Shown: positions 54,301 to 62,840 of the stretch, piece by piece | How positions within the stretch are numbered: position 1 is the stretch's first letter | Layout of the letters: the number at the start of each line of letters is the position of its first letter | From: Phycisphaerales bacterium | GTDB taxonomy: Bacteria; Planctomycetota; Phycisphaerae; Phycisphaerales; UBA1924 | Assembly: GCA_026982335.1 (NCBI GenBank) | Contig: JALSHH010000017.1 | Coordinates: forward strand, 1 to 64,000 | Length of the DNA: 64,000 nucleotides | Reading direction: 5' to 3' | Translations under genes and position numbers: made by a program | The notes under the pieces: model-generated | Told to the model about the DNA's origin: nothing | The model's input: the letters and a program-made list of their open reading frames with translations, nothing else | Databases searched by the model: none

Positions 54301-55058
54301 ACCGCAGATTTGCCCTTACATACATCCTTGAGCACCTCTATCCCTGCGCTGGTGGTGTAATAGTCCAGATTCATCAACGCATTGCGAAAACTCGTCTGCG
54401 AGTTGGCCAAAGTCGTAATCACATGAGTTCGCGTGGCTTTGAGCACATCGTGGAAAATATTCCCAAACCGAGTTCCTTCATCACCGAGTCGCCGAATGCT
54501 CGGCGGATGATTGAGTATCTCCACACCAAGCCCAATCACTGCTTCGATCCCTTCAAATATCTGACTCAATGCTGAGGGGTCATCTGGATTGGTCACCAGG
54601 AAAAATCGCTTAGAATCAAACATTTCTGTATAGTCAACTCGCTCAAGTACCGCACGAAGTAGTCCAAGATCAGACTCGAAGCAAATCACCACTCCACACG
54701 AACCCAACCGTTCGAGCAGTACACCACAGTGATACCCCACCCCAAATCCGACCACCGCACAACACGCCACTTTGGATGGGTCAAGTTGTTGGGCAAATCG
54801 GCGCGCTTCGTGCATCGGCTTGCGCTTCGATGCCAGTGCTACCCCATCGAGCTCAATACTCAACACACCTTCGTCCGTTTCTACAAACCGAGCACCAGGA
54901 TGAGATTGCGCTGTCTCGATTACTTTGGCCGCTCTCGGATTGTGCCGCCCAAGTGCTGCAAGATTTTTCATAAGTACTGCGTTGGAAGCCGCTCCCTGAT
55001 CACCATCATCAGGGGTATTTCCGTTCGAACACAGCGCATTGAGCTGAGCATAATCCAT
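51345..55058 (-). CDS. three-domain protein: Maf (DUF115) glycosyltransferase, nucleotidyltransferase-like, cysteine-less radical-SAM/SPASM-like
   Basis: 1237 residues from ATG 55058; GTG/TTG starts up to 55097 are possible. Domain 1 (about 190-640) has the motility accessory factor core SAVVVSAGPSLKRNIDLL and VIFIGQDLGFTDG, proteins that transfer nonulosonic acids to flagellin Ser/Thr. Domain 2 (about 691-940) resembles cytidylyl/MobA-type nucleotidyltransferases (HAVVFADPEFGGLG, VPIVGGLNIFELTLARL). Domain 3 (about 965-1200) follows the radical-SAM plan: IVLETCTGRLVNGSWGLWK in place of the CxxxCxxC strand, AFDGVGDPLMHPD and a SPASM-like end STMYIQCDGMVVDCRG, but the three cluster cysteines are absent. 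Head of the neuA-neuB-neuC operon. Domain 1 is sure; domains 2 and 3 are inferred. Confidence 0.88.
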   Translation of the reverse strand: MDYAQLNALCSNGNTPDDGDQGAASNAVLMKNLAALGRHNPRAAKVIETAQSHPGARFVETDEGVLSIELDGVALASKRKPMHEARRFAQQLDPSKVACCAVVGFGVGYHCGVLLERLGSCGVVICFESDLGLLRAVLERVDYTEMFDSKRFFLVTNPDDPSALSQIFEGIEAVIGLGVEILNHPPSIRRLGDEGTRFGNIFHDVLKATRTHVITTLANSQTSFRNALMNLDYYTTSAGIEVLKDVCKGKSAVVVSAGPSLKRNIDLLKDPKVRSSVVVIAVQTVLKQMLKRGIKPDFVAALDYHEISKRFYEGLTPADVEGVRLVVEAKANPAILDAFPGEVLCVSDKMLDNLLGEALAREMGTLPMGATVAHLCYYFARHLGCDPVIFIGQDLGFTDGQYYSAGAAIHQVWAGELNAHNTLEMMEWQRIVRMKGLLRKKMDVYGRSIYADEQMSTYLAQFEASFQKDALEGLTVIDATQGGVRKQHTKIMTFKEAVAHYGSPDPIIIPATTDRTLGNEQRKNKIYNRLDSTIEDCERIIYLCEQSIGLLNAMIAHRGDQRKINKLIVEVQSIGERVMELSVAFGLVQTVNQVGVLNRMKKDRVIEMSTDTSVLDRQELQIQRDITNVEWTRDAAKSVADQLRSAKSTLLGKAPKQTNSLHETKIHFPDFKRDSNSVVGLQDDVASRSRVHAVVFADPEFGGLGTRRGLDVPIVGGLNIFELTLARLDQTKELDGITIVTPEPETIRGFIGSLTLRLPVQIAGVDPTRFRRRTCRVGGARVQSSECWRGSIGMLSVYDEQVEFGLLSSVMHAYEIDSCAIVGGDWAMIDPRLVDQTVDRYRRQDTQKRIAFSQAVPGLGTMVVDRVTIDSLAQSCGEGGNHFATFGSLVGYIPITPQFDPIAKGVCVEIAPAMRDAGVRMIADSSERIQAMRQAYQQVSVRDEGVACVEAYVQAHHRVARSCPRTIVLETCTGRLVNGSWGLWKRQSIEPVERPVLTLAQAHRIFTQASKLREDIAVAFDGVGDPLMHPDAIGFIHLAKEDGVASVEFRTDLLREGVDADELLESGIDILSVDVLAESRRTYAALTGMDRFEEMYVRIQMIFDELQRMRAQGGMSYPWFVPRITRCDAVYEEIEQFYDKWMMLCGSAVIDPLPGHAVDQRIYPLPIPSARQKQLDRSTMYIQCDGMVVDCRGRPIGQINVFDEGVEQAYQKMLGTMRSVRTEPKPLGLVDAGESAA

Positions 55059-55252
55059 CCGATTCTCCAGCGTGACCCATTCAACAAACAGGCACAATCG
55101 CCCAATACTTCATGGGCGCACCATCTCCGCGGGTTCTCTTTGTCCCGGATTATCGGCCCTTCTCCTCTGCCGACTCCATTTTCCATGCAACCGAGCACCC
55201 AATACTACCTGTATACCCCTTCATGAAAACCCAAAAATAAGGGCAATCAAAC

Positions 55253-55882
55253 ATGCAAAGCACCATCTTTGAACCTACCAACCTGCCCGAACTGCCTCAA
55301 CCCGGGTTCATCAATCAGTGGGTACTCGAATCACCAACTCCTCTGGCTTTGGCTTCTTTGGCAATCGTAACAATTCTCTTTGGTACCCTCCGCACCACCC
55401 AATACGCCAAGAAGATCGGTATCCCTGTATTGGCAGCTGGGTTGATATTCGCAGGAACACTATTTCTGGTCGGCTTCTTCATCACCACGGATGCCGAAAA
55501 CCTCAAAACAAAATCACACGCACTCGTCAACGCAATCACGGAAACTGACCGATTATCGCTCGAATCATTGCTTGATGAACAAGTTCGTGTGCAAACGCGG
55601 TTTACATCTCGATCCGGCCGGGTGCGCATCCTTGATTTGGCCCAGGCACAAGTTGCCCCAATCATCGAATCCGCTGTGATCAAAGAAGTCCGCACCGGAC
55701 TCTATGGCCCGCAAATCGCACGCACCTACATCAAAATCAAAACCAAAGGCGACATGATCCCCCCACTGAGCTGGTGGATGCTCGATTGGACTCGCCTATC
55801 ACCAACATCAGATAACTGGGTCGTTACCCACATCGAGCCACTTTGGATCCAAGGGATCACCAACCCGGCAGGCTCCAAATAG
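55253..55882 (+). CDS. membrane protein with two N-terminal helices, unknown function
   Basis: 209 residues. Helices at about 30-46 and 58-76 are followed by a soluble domain of 130 residues (LKTKSHALVNAITETDRLSL then LDEQVRVQTRF) that looks like an NTF2/SnoaL-type alpha+beta fold. AAGGG precedes ATG 55253. Divergent from the Maf fusion gene, convergent with the lipoprotein gene. No known family is assigned. Confidence 0.65.
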   Translation: MQSTIFEPTNLPELPQPGFINQWVLESPTPLALASLAIVTILFGTLRTTQYAKKIGIPVLAAGLIFAGTLFLVGFFITTDAENLKTKSHALVNAITETDRLSLESLLDEQVRVQTRFTSRSGRVRILDLAQAQVAPIIESAVIKEVRTGLYGPQIARTYIKIKTKGDMIPPLSWWMLDWTRLSPTSDNWVVTHIEPLWIQGITNPAGSK

Positions 55883-55928
55883 ACTCCTCCAAGAATTCCA
55901 CAGTTTTTTCCTAAACGAAAGTTCCGGT

Positions 55929-56852
55929 TTATTTCTCCGGAATACCCACCAACTGACTCGATTGAAGCCGGGTGATATGACCACTTTCTGAACGGATTTT
56001 CTCGTTAATCCCCTGCCCATTGAGCAAGTTGTTCGGAAATCGCTTGCGCAACGCTCGAAGCTCACGCGATTGGGTCGGAGGCTTGGTCGTTGCGTCAAAA
56101 TCTCGTTCACCAAAGACCCCGACCGTCACCATGCTTCGGGCCGGTGCATGATAATAAAATGCCATCTCCCCCTGAGCACGCAACACACGCACCGCATCCT
56201 CAGCCGCTTTGCGAAAAGCTGCCAAATCCTGAGCACTGGGCATTTGATAATCCGCCCGCCCATAGATCCCGATCTGAAGCGTATAAATGGCCCGATCCCC
56301 AAACCGCTGCTTGACGGTCCGTAAATCGTATGACGGGTTCGACCCTCGAAGTGCCTCACTTGTCGGAGGCGTTATGAGCGCCTGCTCGAAAATTTTTACA
56401 CCATTGATCTCGATCTGCTGAATCCTTTTGAGATCACGAACCGCCTGTGGGTCTTCCTTGCCCAGATAGTCGCCATAGGCAATGACCAATCCAGTCGATC
56501 GCTGCTCAATTTTGGCCTCTTTGAGTCCGGCCTGACCCTGAACAATCGCGAGCATTTCCTTGGCCCGGCGCATCCCCTCGTTGCCTCCACGCCCAACCTT
56601 TGAGAGCACGATCGACCATCCGCCGATATTCTCGCGCGCCAAAAGCAACTCTTCATCATCGAGCCCGAGCCCGGGTGATGGAGTATCTTTGGGTTCTGGC
56701 GCAAAAACCGCGCCTGATTGGTCGGCATAAAATGCCGCATCTTGATCACTTCGCGCCTGATCGCCTCCGCACCCGACGAGCAAAACGCCCAGAATCCCGA
56801 CCAAAGTCAGTTTGCAAACCGGAATACGCTGTAAGTTTGGATATACGAACAA
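55929..56852 (-). CDS. putative lipoprotein, unknown function
   Basis: 307 residues starting at TTG 56852, which has AGGAGG exactly 8 nt upstream; no ATG gives a sensible signal. The leader MFVYPNLQRIPVCKLTLVG runs into LLVGCGG, a lipobox with the lipidation Cys. The mature part has two related halves around IVLSKVGRGGNEGMRRAKEM and YTLQIGIYGRADYQMPS, the second reminiscent of an SPOR-like alpha/beta repeat. Outer-membrane or periplasmic location is expected. Confidence 0.7.
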   Translation of the reverse strand: MFVYPNLQRIPVCKLTLVGILGVLLVGCGGDQARSDQDAAFYADQSGAVFAPEPKDTPSPGLGLDDEELLLARENIGGWSIVLSKVGRGGNEGMRRAKEMLAIVQGQAGLKEAKIEQRSTGLVIAYGDYLGKEDPQAVRDLKRIQQIEINGVKIFEQALITPPTSEALRGSNPSYDLRTVKQRFGDRAIYTLQIGIYGRADYQMPSAQDLAAFRKAAEDAVRVLRAQGEMAFYYHAPARSMVTVGVFGERDFDATTKPPTQSRELRALRKRFPNNLLNGQGINEKIRSESGHITRLQSSQLVGIPEK

Positions 56853-57157
56853 ACTCAATACCTCCTTGTGTTGACAATTTTTATGCCTTGAAACCAAAAT
56901 TGCTGAAATCTTTTCGCAGGTCCTGTTGTATGTTATACTTCCTAAGTGGTTCATTTGTCATGGGTTACCCGGCTTGATCGAAATTCGTTTGTTTTTTGAG
57001 TACGACCAGAAGTTCCGTCGATACACAACTCTAGGAGTGGTTGGAAGAGTCGTTCCAACAACTAGATATAGTGGGTGCCTCGTGGTGGGCACATATTGGT
57101 GGTACAAATAATGGGTTGAGACAGACCCAAAGGCAGACCAGAAAAGAGGCTTTCTCT

Positions 57158-57466
57158 ATGAGTGATATTTCTCCGATCAACACTTCGGCGCCGCGTCAGG
57201 CAGGACGGATTTCGGCTGACTCTTTGGTAGCCCCAAGAATCGCCGACGCCAGCGCCGACCCAATCCGAGGCCGTGGTGGAGCCCGGACAGACGATCGCGT
57301 TGAGTTCTCCCGAGTGGCACACTACTTGAGTCAACTCCAAGCCGAACCGACATCGAGCAGCGATCTTGTCGGCCGGGTTCGATCGCAGATCAAGGCGGGC
57401 ACTTACCTGACCGAGGACAAGCTCTCAGTTGCAATCGACGAACTTCTCGATGATATCAGTCTCTGA
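57158..57466 (+). CDS. flgM: anti-sigma-28 factor FlgM
   Basis: 102 residues from ATG 57158 with AGAGG upstream. The polar, disordered N-terminal half and the C-terminal helices RVRSQIKAGTYLTEDKLSVA plus AIDELLDDI match FlgM, which holds FliA until the flagellar hook is complete. It shows the organism is flagellated and fits the flagellin-glycosylation operon nearby. No other flagellar structural gene is in the window. A strong terminator follows 75 nt later. Confidence 0.85.
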   Translation: MSDISPINTSAPRQAGRISADSLVAPRIADASADPIRGRGGARTDDRVEFSRVAHYLSQLQAEPTSSSDLVGRVRSQIKAGTYLTEDKLSVAIDELLDDISL

Positions 57467-57540
57467 TCTTGATATACCCTGATACACTCAGCACAAGGTC
57501 GTACACCCGTTTATATGTTCTTCTGTCGCTTACCTCATCG

Positions 57541-57571
57541 CTGCACCTCAACAATGGGTGCAGTGTTTTTT
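57541..57571 (+). terminator. intrinsic terminator after flgM
   Basis: CTGCACC (57541-57547) pairs with GGTGCAG (57557-57563), followed by TG and six T. Confidence 0.9.
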
Positions 57572-57619
57572 GTGTATATTGCCTTTCAAACTCCCTTTAG
57601 GTCGCACTTCTCAGACCAG

Positions 57620-58642
57620 TTACTTCCAGAGCTCTTCCAAAGCGATCAGCCCCGCGCCAACCATTCCCGCATCGTCCCCAAGAATACCCGCTTCAACACT
57701 TACATTGCGCAATGACTCGGGAAAAACCTCACGCCGAACCGAATCACGCACAATGTCAACATAAGGCTCACCAATAGCGTGAACCAAACCGCCCCCGAGC
57801 ACCACCCGATCAAGACTCAAAAGCGTCACCGCTGAGGCAATCGCCATCCCGAGTCGATCCGCCGAATCATCGACCACCGTCCGCACGAGATCATCGCCTT
57901 GTTCGTAGGCCATTGCGAGCACTTTGGATTTGATCTTGTGAAGTTTTCCATCGGTCAGGCTCGTCACCAACGAAGGATGATTTGACCGGATGAGCTTGAC
58001 GAGCTCGTGGGCGATGGCGGTGCGTGAGCAATTGTGTTCAACTGATCGCGATCCCAAATGTGCTCCAGGCAATAAAATCATGTGTCCAATCTCGCCTGCG
58101 GAATAATGAGCGCCACGATGGAGCTGGGAGTTAATGATCAACCCACCTCCAACCCCAGTGCCGACCCAAACACCAAGCATATTGGCCGTTTCATTGCCGA
58201 TGCCCGCACGCCACTCGCCATAGACCGCAACATTGACATCATTATCCGCATACACCGGCACCGAAAGTCGGTCCGACAACCCCATCACCACTGGCGCATT
58301 GTTCCACCGTAAATTTACCGCTTCAATTACGATACCTTTTTCAGGATCAATCGGTCCAGGCACCCCAAGCCCTGCAGTGTGAATTGCTGACATCGGAATC
58401 TTTGCTTCTTCGCACGCCTGCCGGGCGGCAGCTGCCATTCGGTCCATGATGGCTTCAAAACCTGAATCAACCTCGGTTTTGACCTTCGCGCGCCCGAGCA
58501 CCACCCCATGTTCATTGATGACCCCTGCCTGGATATTGGTACCGCCAAGATCGATCCCAAGGGCGAGTTTGGGACGATCCCCATCAGCATCAATCCCATC
58601 GAGGGGAAAACCTTGCCGAGTGTGTGTTGATTCGTCAGCCAT
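57620..58642 (-). CDS. ROK-family sugar kinase
   Basis: 340 residues. LALGIDLGGTNIQAGVI is the ATP site, GLGVPGPIDPEKG and YADNDVNVAVYGEW the sugar site, WVGTGVGGGLIINSQLHRGA and GEIGHM the ROK signature. The zinc motif CxCGxxGC that normally follows GH is replaced by LGSRSVEHNC, so all three cysteines of the family pattern are lost at their usual places. A glucokinase or N-acetyl-hexosamine kinase is likely; a supply role for nonulosonate precursors is possible. Confidence 0.9.
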   Translation of the reverse strand: MADESTHTRQGFPLDGIDADGDRPKLALGIDLGGTNIQAGVINEHGVVLGRAKVKTEVDSGFEAIMDRMAAAARQACEEAKIPMSAIHTAGLGVPGPIDPEKGIVIEAVNLRWNNAPVVMGLSDRLSVPVYADNDVNVAVYGEWRAGIGNETANMLGVWVGTGVGGGLIINSQLHRGAHYSAGEIGHMILLPGAHLGSRSVEHNCSRTAIAHELVKLIRSNHPSLVTSLTDGKLHKIKSKVLAMAYEQGDDLVRTVVDDSADRLGMAIASAVTLLSLDRVVLGGGLVHAIGEPYVDIVRDSVRREVFPESLRNVSVEAGILGDDAGMVGAGLIALEELWK

Positions 58643-58743
58643 CGGTGAATCTCCTGGTCAAACCATACACCCAAATCCATCGGGATGATAGAGCAAAGTA
58701 TTCAGAATCATGCCTGGAATATATGCCAATGGGCACAGACCAA

Positions 58744-59652
58744 TCAGCACAGCCAAGTTTGTAGTATTCGGCATGCTGGCGCAGCTTGGCCGACCAACCC
58801 TGAATCAACCTGACCAATCACAAAGAGTGTCGATCCACTCCCCGAGACATGCGCAGGCTTGCCGATCTTGTCTTCGATCGCCGATTTGATCGCTCCAAGC
58901 CCATTTCCAAGCCCACAGGCTGGAATTTGCAGGTCATTAAAAAGTCCATCAGTATCCACCACAGACCTGCGGGTCAGCTTATAAATCGTATCACGAGCAA
59001 GTGTATGCCCGGGCCCGATCTGTTCATCAAAAGCCCGATACACCCGCCCGGTCGAACATTCGAACCCAGGAAAAATCAGTGTGATTGGTTCGCCTGCACA
59101 CCTTGAATCAAGCCTGGTGATCTTCTCGCCAACACCTTCAATAATCGCAGGTCGAGGAACCTGTTTCCCCGAATCAAGAAAGAAAGGCACATCCGATCCG
59201 AGTTTCATCGCCAACTTAACGAGTGTCGTCTGGTTGAGTTGCAAATCAAAAAGCCTGTTGATCCCCATGAGCACACTTGCTGCGTCGCTCGACCCGCCGC
59301 CGAGCCCACCACCAGCAGGAATGGATTTCGATATCCGAATCAAAACTGGAAGCTGATGTCCGACATGGGCTTCGAACAGCTTGTGCGCACGCACCGCGAG
59401 GTCCTGCTCCATCTCCCAATCAACAGGTTCGTCCTTGTTTTCTTTCTTTGCCCATCCGATCGAATACATCGATTCCTGATCTTGGCTCAACGGACAAATC
59501 TCGATGCGATCGAACAACTCAATCGCGTGCATCCACGAGCAGATCGGATGAAGCCCCCCAGGCACACTCGACTTGCCGATCGCCAGTGCCAGGTTGACTT
59601 TGGCATGAGCCCGGAGGATCAATCTGGTTTGCCTCAAGTGGGGTTGGTGCAT
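58744..59652 (-). CDS. ispE: 4-diphosphocytidyl-2-C-methyl-D-erythritol kinase
   Basis: 302 residues. AHAKVNLALAIG near the N-terminus, PAGGGLGGGSSDAASVL (ATP loop of GHMP kinases) and VSGSGSTLFVI at the C-terminus are diagnostic. It phosphorylates CDP-methylerythritol in the non-mevalonate isoprenoid pathway. It is divergent from the Nif3-like gene with 68 nt between starts. Confidence 0.93.
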   Translation of the reverse strand: MHQPHLRQTRLILRAHAKVNLALAIGKSSVPGGLHPICSWMHAIELFDRIEICPLSQDQESMYSIGWAKKENKDEPVDWEMEQDLAVRAHKLFEAHVGHQLPVLIRISKSIPAGGGLGGGSSDAASVLMGINRLFDLQLNQTTLVKLAMKLGSDVPFFLDSGKQVPRPAIIEGVGEKITRLDSRCAGEPITLIFPGFECSTGRVYRAFDEQIGPGHTLARDTIYKLTRRSVVDTDGLFNDLQIPACGLGNGLGAIKSAIEDKIGKPAHVSGSGSTLFVIGQVDSGLVGQAAPACRILQTWLC

Positions 59653-59720
59653 CCCCAGACTCTAGCGCACCTACAATCGGGCAGCCGAGACCGGCCTTTC
59701 ATGAAAAATGGAGCCAAACG

Positions 59721-60875
59721 ATGATTGTGCAAGACCTCATCAACACGATGGAACGCATCGCCCCGCTCAAGCATGCAGAAGACTGGGATAAGGTCGGGCT
59801 CCAACTCGGCGTAGTCTCGCGTGAAATTACCGGCCCGATCCTGCTGACCATCGACCTGACCGAACGCGTTTTGGCTGAAGCCCTTGATATCAACGCCAGC
59901 GCAATCATCGCCTATCACCCACCGATCTGGACGCCCTTGGATGCTTTGGTTGACGCAACCCACACCCAGCGCATTGTCCGCGGAGCGATCGAAGCGGGGA
60001 TGATGATCTACTCGCCTCACACCGCCCTCGATGCAGCAGCAGGAGGCATCACCGACTGGCTCTGCGAAGGAATTAGCGCACCTCCGGGCCACGCAGCACC
60101 CGATGAAATCCATGGCGACTGCCGAGCCCTCGAGCCTGCAATTGGAGGCGACACCAGCCGAGAAGTCAAAGTCATCACCTTTGTCCCCAACGACGAAGTT
60201 GATGCACTCCGCAATGCACTGGGCACCGCTGGGGCAGGCGGCATGGGGAACTACCACTTGGTGTCATTCAACACCCCCGGACAAGGCACCTTCCTTCCCC
60301 AAGCCGGTGCCAAACCCACCATCGGACAAGTTGGCTCACTTGAACGAGTCGATGAAACTCGGATCGAGATGGTTTGCTCGCGCCATGCCCTGGCGCTGGT
60401 GATCGAAACCCTCAAAGAGTTTCACCCCTACGAAACCCCTGCCTATGACATTGTTGAGCTGATCCCTGAGCCCATCCGCAAAATCGGCGCAGGACGCCGA
60501 CTCGTGCTCGATCAGCCCGTTGCTGTGACCCAACTCGTCGATCGGCTCCGAGCCCATCTCGATCGTTCCCGAATTCGCTATGCTTTGGCCACCGATGAAG
60601 ATCACAAGTTCAAAACCATCGGCGTGGTGCCAGGCTCAGGCGGCTCATTGGCCCAACTTGCCAAACGCGAAGGATGCGAACTGCTCATCACCGGCGAGAT
60701 GACTCACCACGAAATCCTCGCTGCAAGCCAATCAGGACTCAGCATCCTCTTGGCTGGACACACCAACACTGAACGAGGCTACCTCAAAAGGCTTCGCTCC
60801 AAACTCCTCGACCAACTCCCCGATGCCCAAATTATGCTGAGCAAAGTTGATCGCGACGAGATCAAAATTGGTTGA
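59721..60875 (+). CDS. Nif3-like dinuclear metal-centre protein
   Basis: 384 residues. DWDKVGLQLG, IAYHPPIW, MIYSPHTALDAAAGGITDWL and a late TGEMTHHEIL supply the His, Asp and Glu ligands of the Nif3/YqfO (GTP cyclohydrolase 1 type 2 homolog) family, with the PII-like middle domain (VKVITFVPNDEVDALRNAL) at about residues 150-260. Conserved but of uncertain biochemical role. The start has AATGGAG upstream. Confidence 0.92.
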   Translation: MIVQDLINTMERIAPLKHAEDWDKVGLQLGVVSREITGPILLTIDLTERVLAEALDINASAIIAYHPPIWTPLDALVDATHTQRIVRGAIEAGMMIYSPHTALDAAAGGITDWLCEGISAPPGHAAPDEIHGDCRALEPAIGGDTSREVKVITFVPNDEVDALRNALGTAGAGGMGNYHLVSFNTPGQGTFLPQAGAKPTIGQVGSLERVDETRIEMVCSRHALALVIETLKEFHPYETPAYDIVELIPEPIRKIGAGRRLVLDQPVAVTQLVDRLRAHLDRSRIRYALATDEDHKFKTIGVVPGSGGSLAQLAKREGCELLITGEMTHHEILAASQSGLSILLAGHTNTERGYLKRLRSKLLDQLPDAQIMLSKVDRDEIKIG

Positions 60876-60904
60876 AAATGCTGGTTGAAAGCTTCAGGCC
60901 TTCG

Positions 60905-61438
60905 TTATTCATCCGAAGATGCACCGCCCGACCCCATATTGATCGTGCCTGAGAGTTCAAGAACCGCCTTGGGCACCTTGAGCTCGGCATCAAAGAGCAC
61001 TTCGGACAACCGCCCGGGCGGGATGTATTGCACAGTGCCCACAAGCGAATAGCTCACCTCGCCCGAGCGATTGATCGATTCGATCGGAAGCACCGCCGGG
61101 AGGGTGAAGGTATGCGACGAATACATATGCAGCGTGATCTCAGGACTACGCACCCCTAAGAACACTTCAATCCCATCGAGCTCGACCGCATAATGCACCT
61201 GCCGAAGCGGGATCGGCTCTTTGTTGGGGTTGGTCGCCTCGATGGAAAATTCGATCACCGATCGTTCATGACCCTGCTCGATCTCGCGCACACCAACCGC
61301 CTGAAATGTTGGTGCCAATGCCTTGTTGCACCCGCTCAACACCAAGCCCGATCCGGCAATCAATACGCCCATCATGATTTTCATGAACAAGGCAGGTCGA
61401 AACACAGCATCTGATCGGTCATTCTTTGGTACATTCAT
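60905..61438 (-). CDS. LEA14-like (WHy-domain) lipoprotein
   Basis: 177 residues from ATG 61438. A leader reaching VLSGCNK gives a lipobox. The mature part holds FSIEATNPNKEPIPLRQVHY, the WHy/LEA type 2 strand with the NPN motif, then YAVELDGIEVFLG and a C-terminal TVQYIPPGRLSEVLFDAEL. Periplasmic proteins of this family are linked to stress. The open frame extends upstream to 61663 without family similarity. Confidence 0.85.
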   Translation of the reverse strand: MNVPKNDRSDAVFRPALFMKIMMGVLIAGSGLVLSGCNKALAPTFQAVGVREIEQGHERSVIEFSIEATNPNKEPIPLRQVHYAVELDGIEVFLGVRSPEITLHMYSSHTFTLPAVLPIESINRSGEVSYSLVGTVQYIPPGRLSEVLFDAELKVPKAVLELSGTINMGSGGASSDE

Positions 61439-61520
61439 CACCCACGAGCGTAGCACACCTGCGCCCAATCTGCACACATGGACATGAACTCGAGCATAAA
61501 CTCGATATGCATGGACGGCG

Positions 61521-62063
61521 CTAAGCATTTTGTGCATCGGCTTGTGCATCGACAACGGTGCGTGGATCGAGCCCGTTTTCGATCGCGGTGATTTTATGAA
61601 CTCGTCGTTCGTGTCGGCCGCCTTCGAATTCCGTGCCCATCCATACCTCGACGATCTTGTCAATCAGCCGTTCACCGAGCAAATCTGCCGAAAGGCACAG
61701 CACATTGGCATCGTTGTGCGAGCGAGAAAGCTGGGCAGTGAGCTCATCATGGACCAGTGCTGCTCGAAGTCCTTTGACCTTGTTGGCTGCGATCGACATC
61801 CCGATCCCAGTACCACAAATCAGCACCCCTCGATCGGCATGCCCAGCATTGATTTCTTGCCCGACAAGATACGCCTGTTCGGGATAGTCACATTTCCCCT
61901 TTTCGCATGTTCCAACAATGTTGGCCTGGTATCCAAGGCCAATCAGGGTGTCGCGGACAAGCTCGGCGGTGTGCATCCCACGATGATCCGCCCCAATGGC
62001 CACGCGCAACACTGAAGAATCTGAAACAGAGTCTAAAGCAGAGGATGAAGGCGAATCCGTCAT
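61521..62063 (-). CDS. rpiB: ribose-5-phosphate isomerase B
   Basis: 180 residues. RVAIGADHRGMHTAELV, CDYPEQAYLVGQEINAG and VLICGTGIGMSIAANKVKG are RpiB motifs, with the catalytic Cys region in ICGTG. It interconverts ribose-5-phosphate and ribulose-5-phosphate. The start overlaps the stop of the phosphatase gene by 4 nt. The C-terminus is about 20 residues longer than usual. Confidence 0.93.
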   Translation of the reverse strand: MTDSPSSSALDSVSDSSVLRVAIGADHRGMHTAELVRDTLIGLGYQANIVGTCEKGKCDYPEQAYLVGQEINAGHADRGVLICGTGIGMSIAANKVKGLRAALVHDELTAQLSRSHNDANVLCLSADLLGERLIDKIVEVWMGTEFEGGRHERRVHKITAIENGLDPRTVVDAQADAQNA

Positions 62064-62509
62064 GTGAGCATCTCCTTGAATCTGGTCCGGATCAATCGTT
62101 CGAGCTCGTCAGCCACCTCACGATAGACCTCGACAGGTTGCCCGATTGGATCGGCAATGGGATGAATCGCATCGAGCGGAAAAACTTTATCTGCTGATTC
62201 GGGCACCATCGCGATCACCGCATGGGCGTGGGCAGGAGTCATGGTAAAAATGACCCCGGCCCGGTCAATAAGCTGGGCGGTGAGCTGCTTCGATCGGTGC
62301 CCGTTCAAATCAATTCCTCGATCACCAAGCACCTCAATTGCCTGAAGCGATGCCCCATGCCCATCCTCGGCAGCCACCCCCGCCGAATCCACCGTAATGG
62401 TCCTTTCTGAGGGTTCAGACCCATCAATAATTGCCTGAGCGATTGCCTGAGCCATTGGCGATCGGCAGGTGTTTCCAGTACAAACAAATAAGACACAGGT
62501 GTTGAACAT
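62060..62509 (-). CDS. low-molecular-weight protein tyrosine phosphatase
   Basis: 149 residues from ATG 62509. VLFVCTGNTCRSPMAQAI is the CX5R phosphate loop, and the catalytic Asp is in PLDAIHPIADPIGQPVEVY near the C-terminus. YwlE/Wzb-like; in Gram-negatives often controls capsule kinases or protein-arginine phosphate. Co-translated with rpiB. The frame open to 62689 has no family similarity. Confidence 0.92.
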   Translation of the reverse strand: MFNTCVLFVCTGNTCRSPMAQAIAQAIIDGSEPSERTITVDSAGVAAEDGHGASLQAIEVLGDRGIDLNGHRSKQLTAQLIDRAGVIFTMTPAHAHAVIAMVPESADKVFPLDAIHPIADPIGQPVEVYREVADELERLIRTRFKEMLT

Positions 62510-62706
62510 CAACTTCGTTACGCCTTTCTTCACATTCCGATTCCGCGATCCACCGGCACCCTTCTCGCCCTTATTTTCGGAAAACTTTTTCCAGGAATTT
62601 TTTTCCCCCGGCGAATCACCCTTCCCCCGTAAAATCCTGTTTTCAATCAATTCGTTTGAACAGGCAAAGGGTAACGCAAATCGACACATGATGCAATTTT
62701 ACAAAT

Positions 62707-62715
62707 TATGGATAA
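62707..62715 (-). promoter_or_regulatory. DnaA box, one mismatch
   Basis: TATGGATAA, one change from TGTGGATAA (reverse of TTATCCACA). Confidence 0.6.
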
Positions 62716-62751
62716 CTCGAAACCAACCGATGAGTATTTTTAGGTGAACAA

Positions 62752-62760
62752 TGTGGATAA
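62752..62760 (-). promoter_or_regulatory. DnaA box, perfect
   Basis: TGTGGATAA, exact complement of the TTATCCACA consensus. Confidence 0.85.
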
Positions 62761-62840
62761 CTTGCAAGAGAAAGGTTGACAACGATAGCCACGAGTGATT
62801 AGGGTATAGGACGAAGGAAAAAACTGGGTCACATTCATGC

